6,081 bases of DNA from JABZIP01 sp052173355 (GTDB lineage: Bacteria; Bacillota; Clostridia; Peptostreptococcales; Anaerovoracaceae). Both the position numbers and the translations under genes were made by a program. This document shows, piece after piece, positions 5,419 to 6,081 of this stretch (position 1 is its first letter; each line of letters starts with the position of its first letter). Location: contig JBQMYS010000059.1 in assembly GCA_052173355.1 (NCBI GenBank), positions 1-6,081 on the forward strand, read 5' to 3'. The notes below the pieces were generated by a model, which saw nothing but the letters and a program-made list of their open reading frames with translations, did no database searches and had not been told where the DNA came from.

Positions 5419-6081
5419 TTACCCGATTATATAAACTTTACTTCGAACATCCCGCCTTGCTACATCCAAATATATTTTGTGCTCCAAAGAACAAATTTCC
5501 GAAAGTTTAGCATCCATACTTTGATATGCCAGTTGCGGATAATTCGTTTCTTTACTCAAATGTGCCAATATCAATGTTTTTAACTTGCAATTCGCACCTT
5601 TATTTATAAGATTTTCCACTATTTGGGCGGCTTCATCATTCGATAAATGCCCATATTTACTCATTATTCGTTGCTTCAACGGCCATGGATACTTATCAGA
5701 CGCCATAAGCAATGCTTCTTCATAATTAGATTCAAGTATAAGTATATCCGCATCCTGTAATGCTTTTTTGCATCTTGATGTAATTCTTCCCGTATCAGTA
5801 ACGATTACTATACCTGCCGCACCACTTTGAAATAAATAGCCCAGAGGTTCATTTGCATCATGCGAAAGTTCAAATGCCGTCACTTTAATATCCTTAATTA
5901 CTAAGCTTTGCCCTGCACTGATAAAATTCCGTTTTTCATGTGAAATCTTTTTACTTTCAATATCGTCCCAAGTTCCTGCACTAGCATAAAACGCTGCATT
6001 TTCAAGTTTTTTTGCCATTACGGAAACACTTTTTACATGATCTATATGTTCATGCGTCAAAAATACGTATTCTATTTTTTT
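5419..6081 (-). CDS. walJ: WalJ/YycJ-type metallo-beta-lactamase-fold hydrolase (5' end outside window)
   Basis: The reading frame is open to the right window edge, so the first roughly 45 residues are missing compared with full WalJ proteins of about 264; 220 residues are visible. The sequence LTHEHIDH (visible 8-15) is the HxHxDH metal-binding motif. Further expected ligand regions are ELSHDANEPLGY (about 71-82), VTDTG (94-98) and ILAHLSKETN (about 171-180). The YPWPLKQRIMSKYGHLSN stretch (about 131-148) is characteristic of the YycJ/WalJ branch rather than RNase Z or glyoxalase II. In Bacillota the gene belongs to the walRKHIJ cell-wall regulon cluster. The biochemical activity is not firmly settled; nuclease or DNA-repair roles have been proposed. 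One oddity is the ESNYE sequence (visible 117-121), where I recall relatives having ESNHD. rlmH follows after 7 nt. Confidence 0.93.
   Translation of the reverse strand, partial: KKIEYVFLTHEHIDHVKSVSVMAKKLENAAFYASAGTWDDIESKKISHEKRNFISAGQSLVIKDIKVTAFELSHDANEPLGYLFQSGAAGIVIVTDTGRITSRCKKALQDADILILESNYEEALLMASDKYPWPLKQRIMSKYGHLSNDEAAQIVENLINKGANCKLKTLILAHLSKETNYPQLAYQSMDAKLSEICSLEHKIYLDVARRDVRSKVYIIG

Noticed and set aside
5230..5583. Open frame of 117 codons on the plus strand across the walJ-rlmH junction
   Set aside because: It is antisense to two recognised genes and has no recognisable domain. The nested frame at 5322-5510 is rejected for the same reason.

Overview
The window looks like ordinary chromosome from an AT-rich, low-GC, probably motile and anaerobic member of the Bacillota, most likely a Clostridia-type lineage. 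The basis is the strong A/T bias in coding and spacer DNA, AGGAGG-type ribosome binding sites, consensus sigma-A promoters, a clostridial-style chemoreceptor with dCache and tandem HAMP segments, and a walJ-rlmH gene pair typical of Bacillota. The genus cannot be named from the sequence alone.

Layout. Positions 1-2115 (minus strand) hold a complete membrane chemoreceptor. A 236-bp AT-rich divergent region (2116-2351) holds a weak candidate promoter for the chemoreceptor, a near-perfect palindrome, and a good sigma-A promoter reading right. This right-facing promoter drives a two-gene unit: a small ArsR-type winged-helix regulator (2352-2690) and an isochorismatase-family cysteine hydrolase (2715-3254). 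A hairpin at 3273-3306 can terminate transcription from both sides. Converging on it is a minus-strand gene for an NhaD/CitMHS-like ion transporter (3371-4837), with its own consensus extended -10 promoter at 4874-4901. Upstream of that, also on the minus strand, are walJ (a metallo-beta-lactamase-fold protein, cut by the right window edge) and rlmH (23S rRNA pseudouridine-1915 N3-methyltransferase). They are 7 nt apart, and a terminator built into the last codons of rlmH closes the unit.

How the genes relate. walJ and rlmH are probably co-transcribed and belong to the conserved core neighbourhood. The transporter and the chemoreceptor are single-gene units. The regulator and hydrolase are probably one autoregulated unit; the inducing signal and the hydrolase substrate are unknown. 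The regulator carries three cysteines, which makes a metal, thiol or redox signal possible but unproven.

I see no RNA gene, mobile element, CRISPR array or clear signature of a new multi-gene system. The most interesting parts are the regulator-hydrolase pair with its control region, the small hairpin between the Shine-Dalgarno sequence and the start codon of the regulator, and the rlmH terminator that overlaps its own stop codon.
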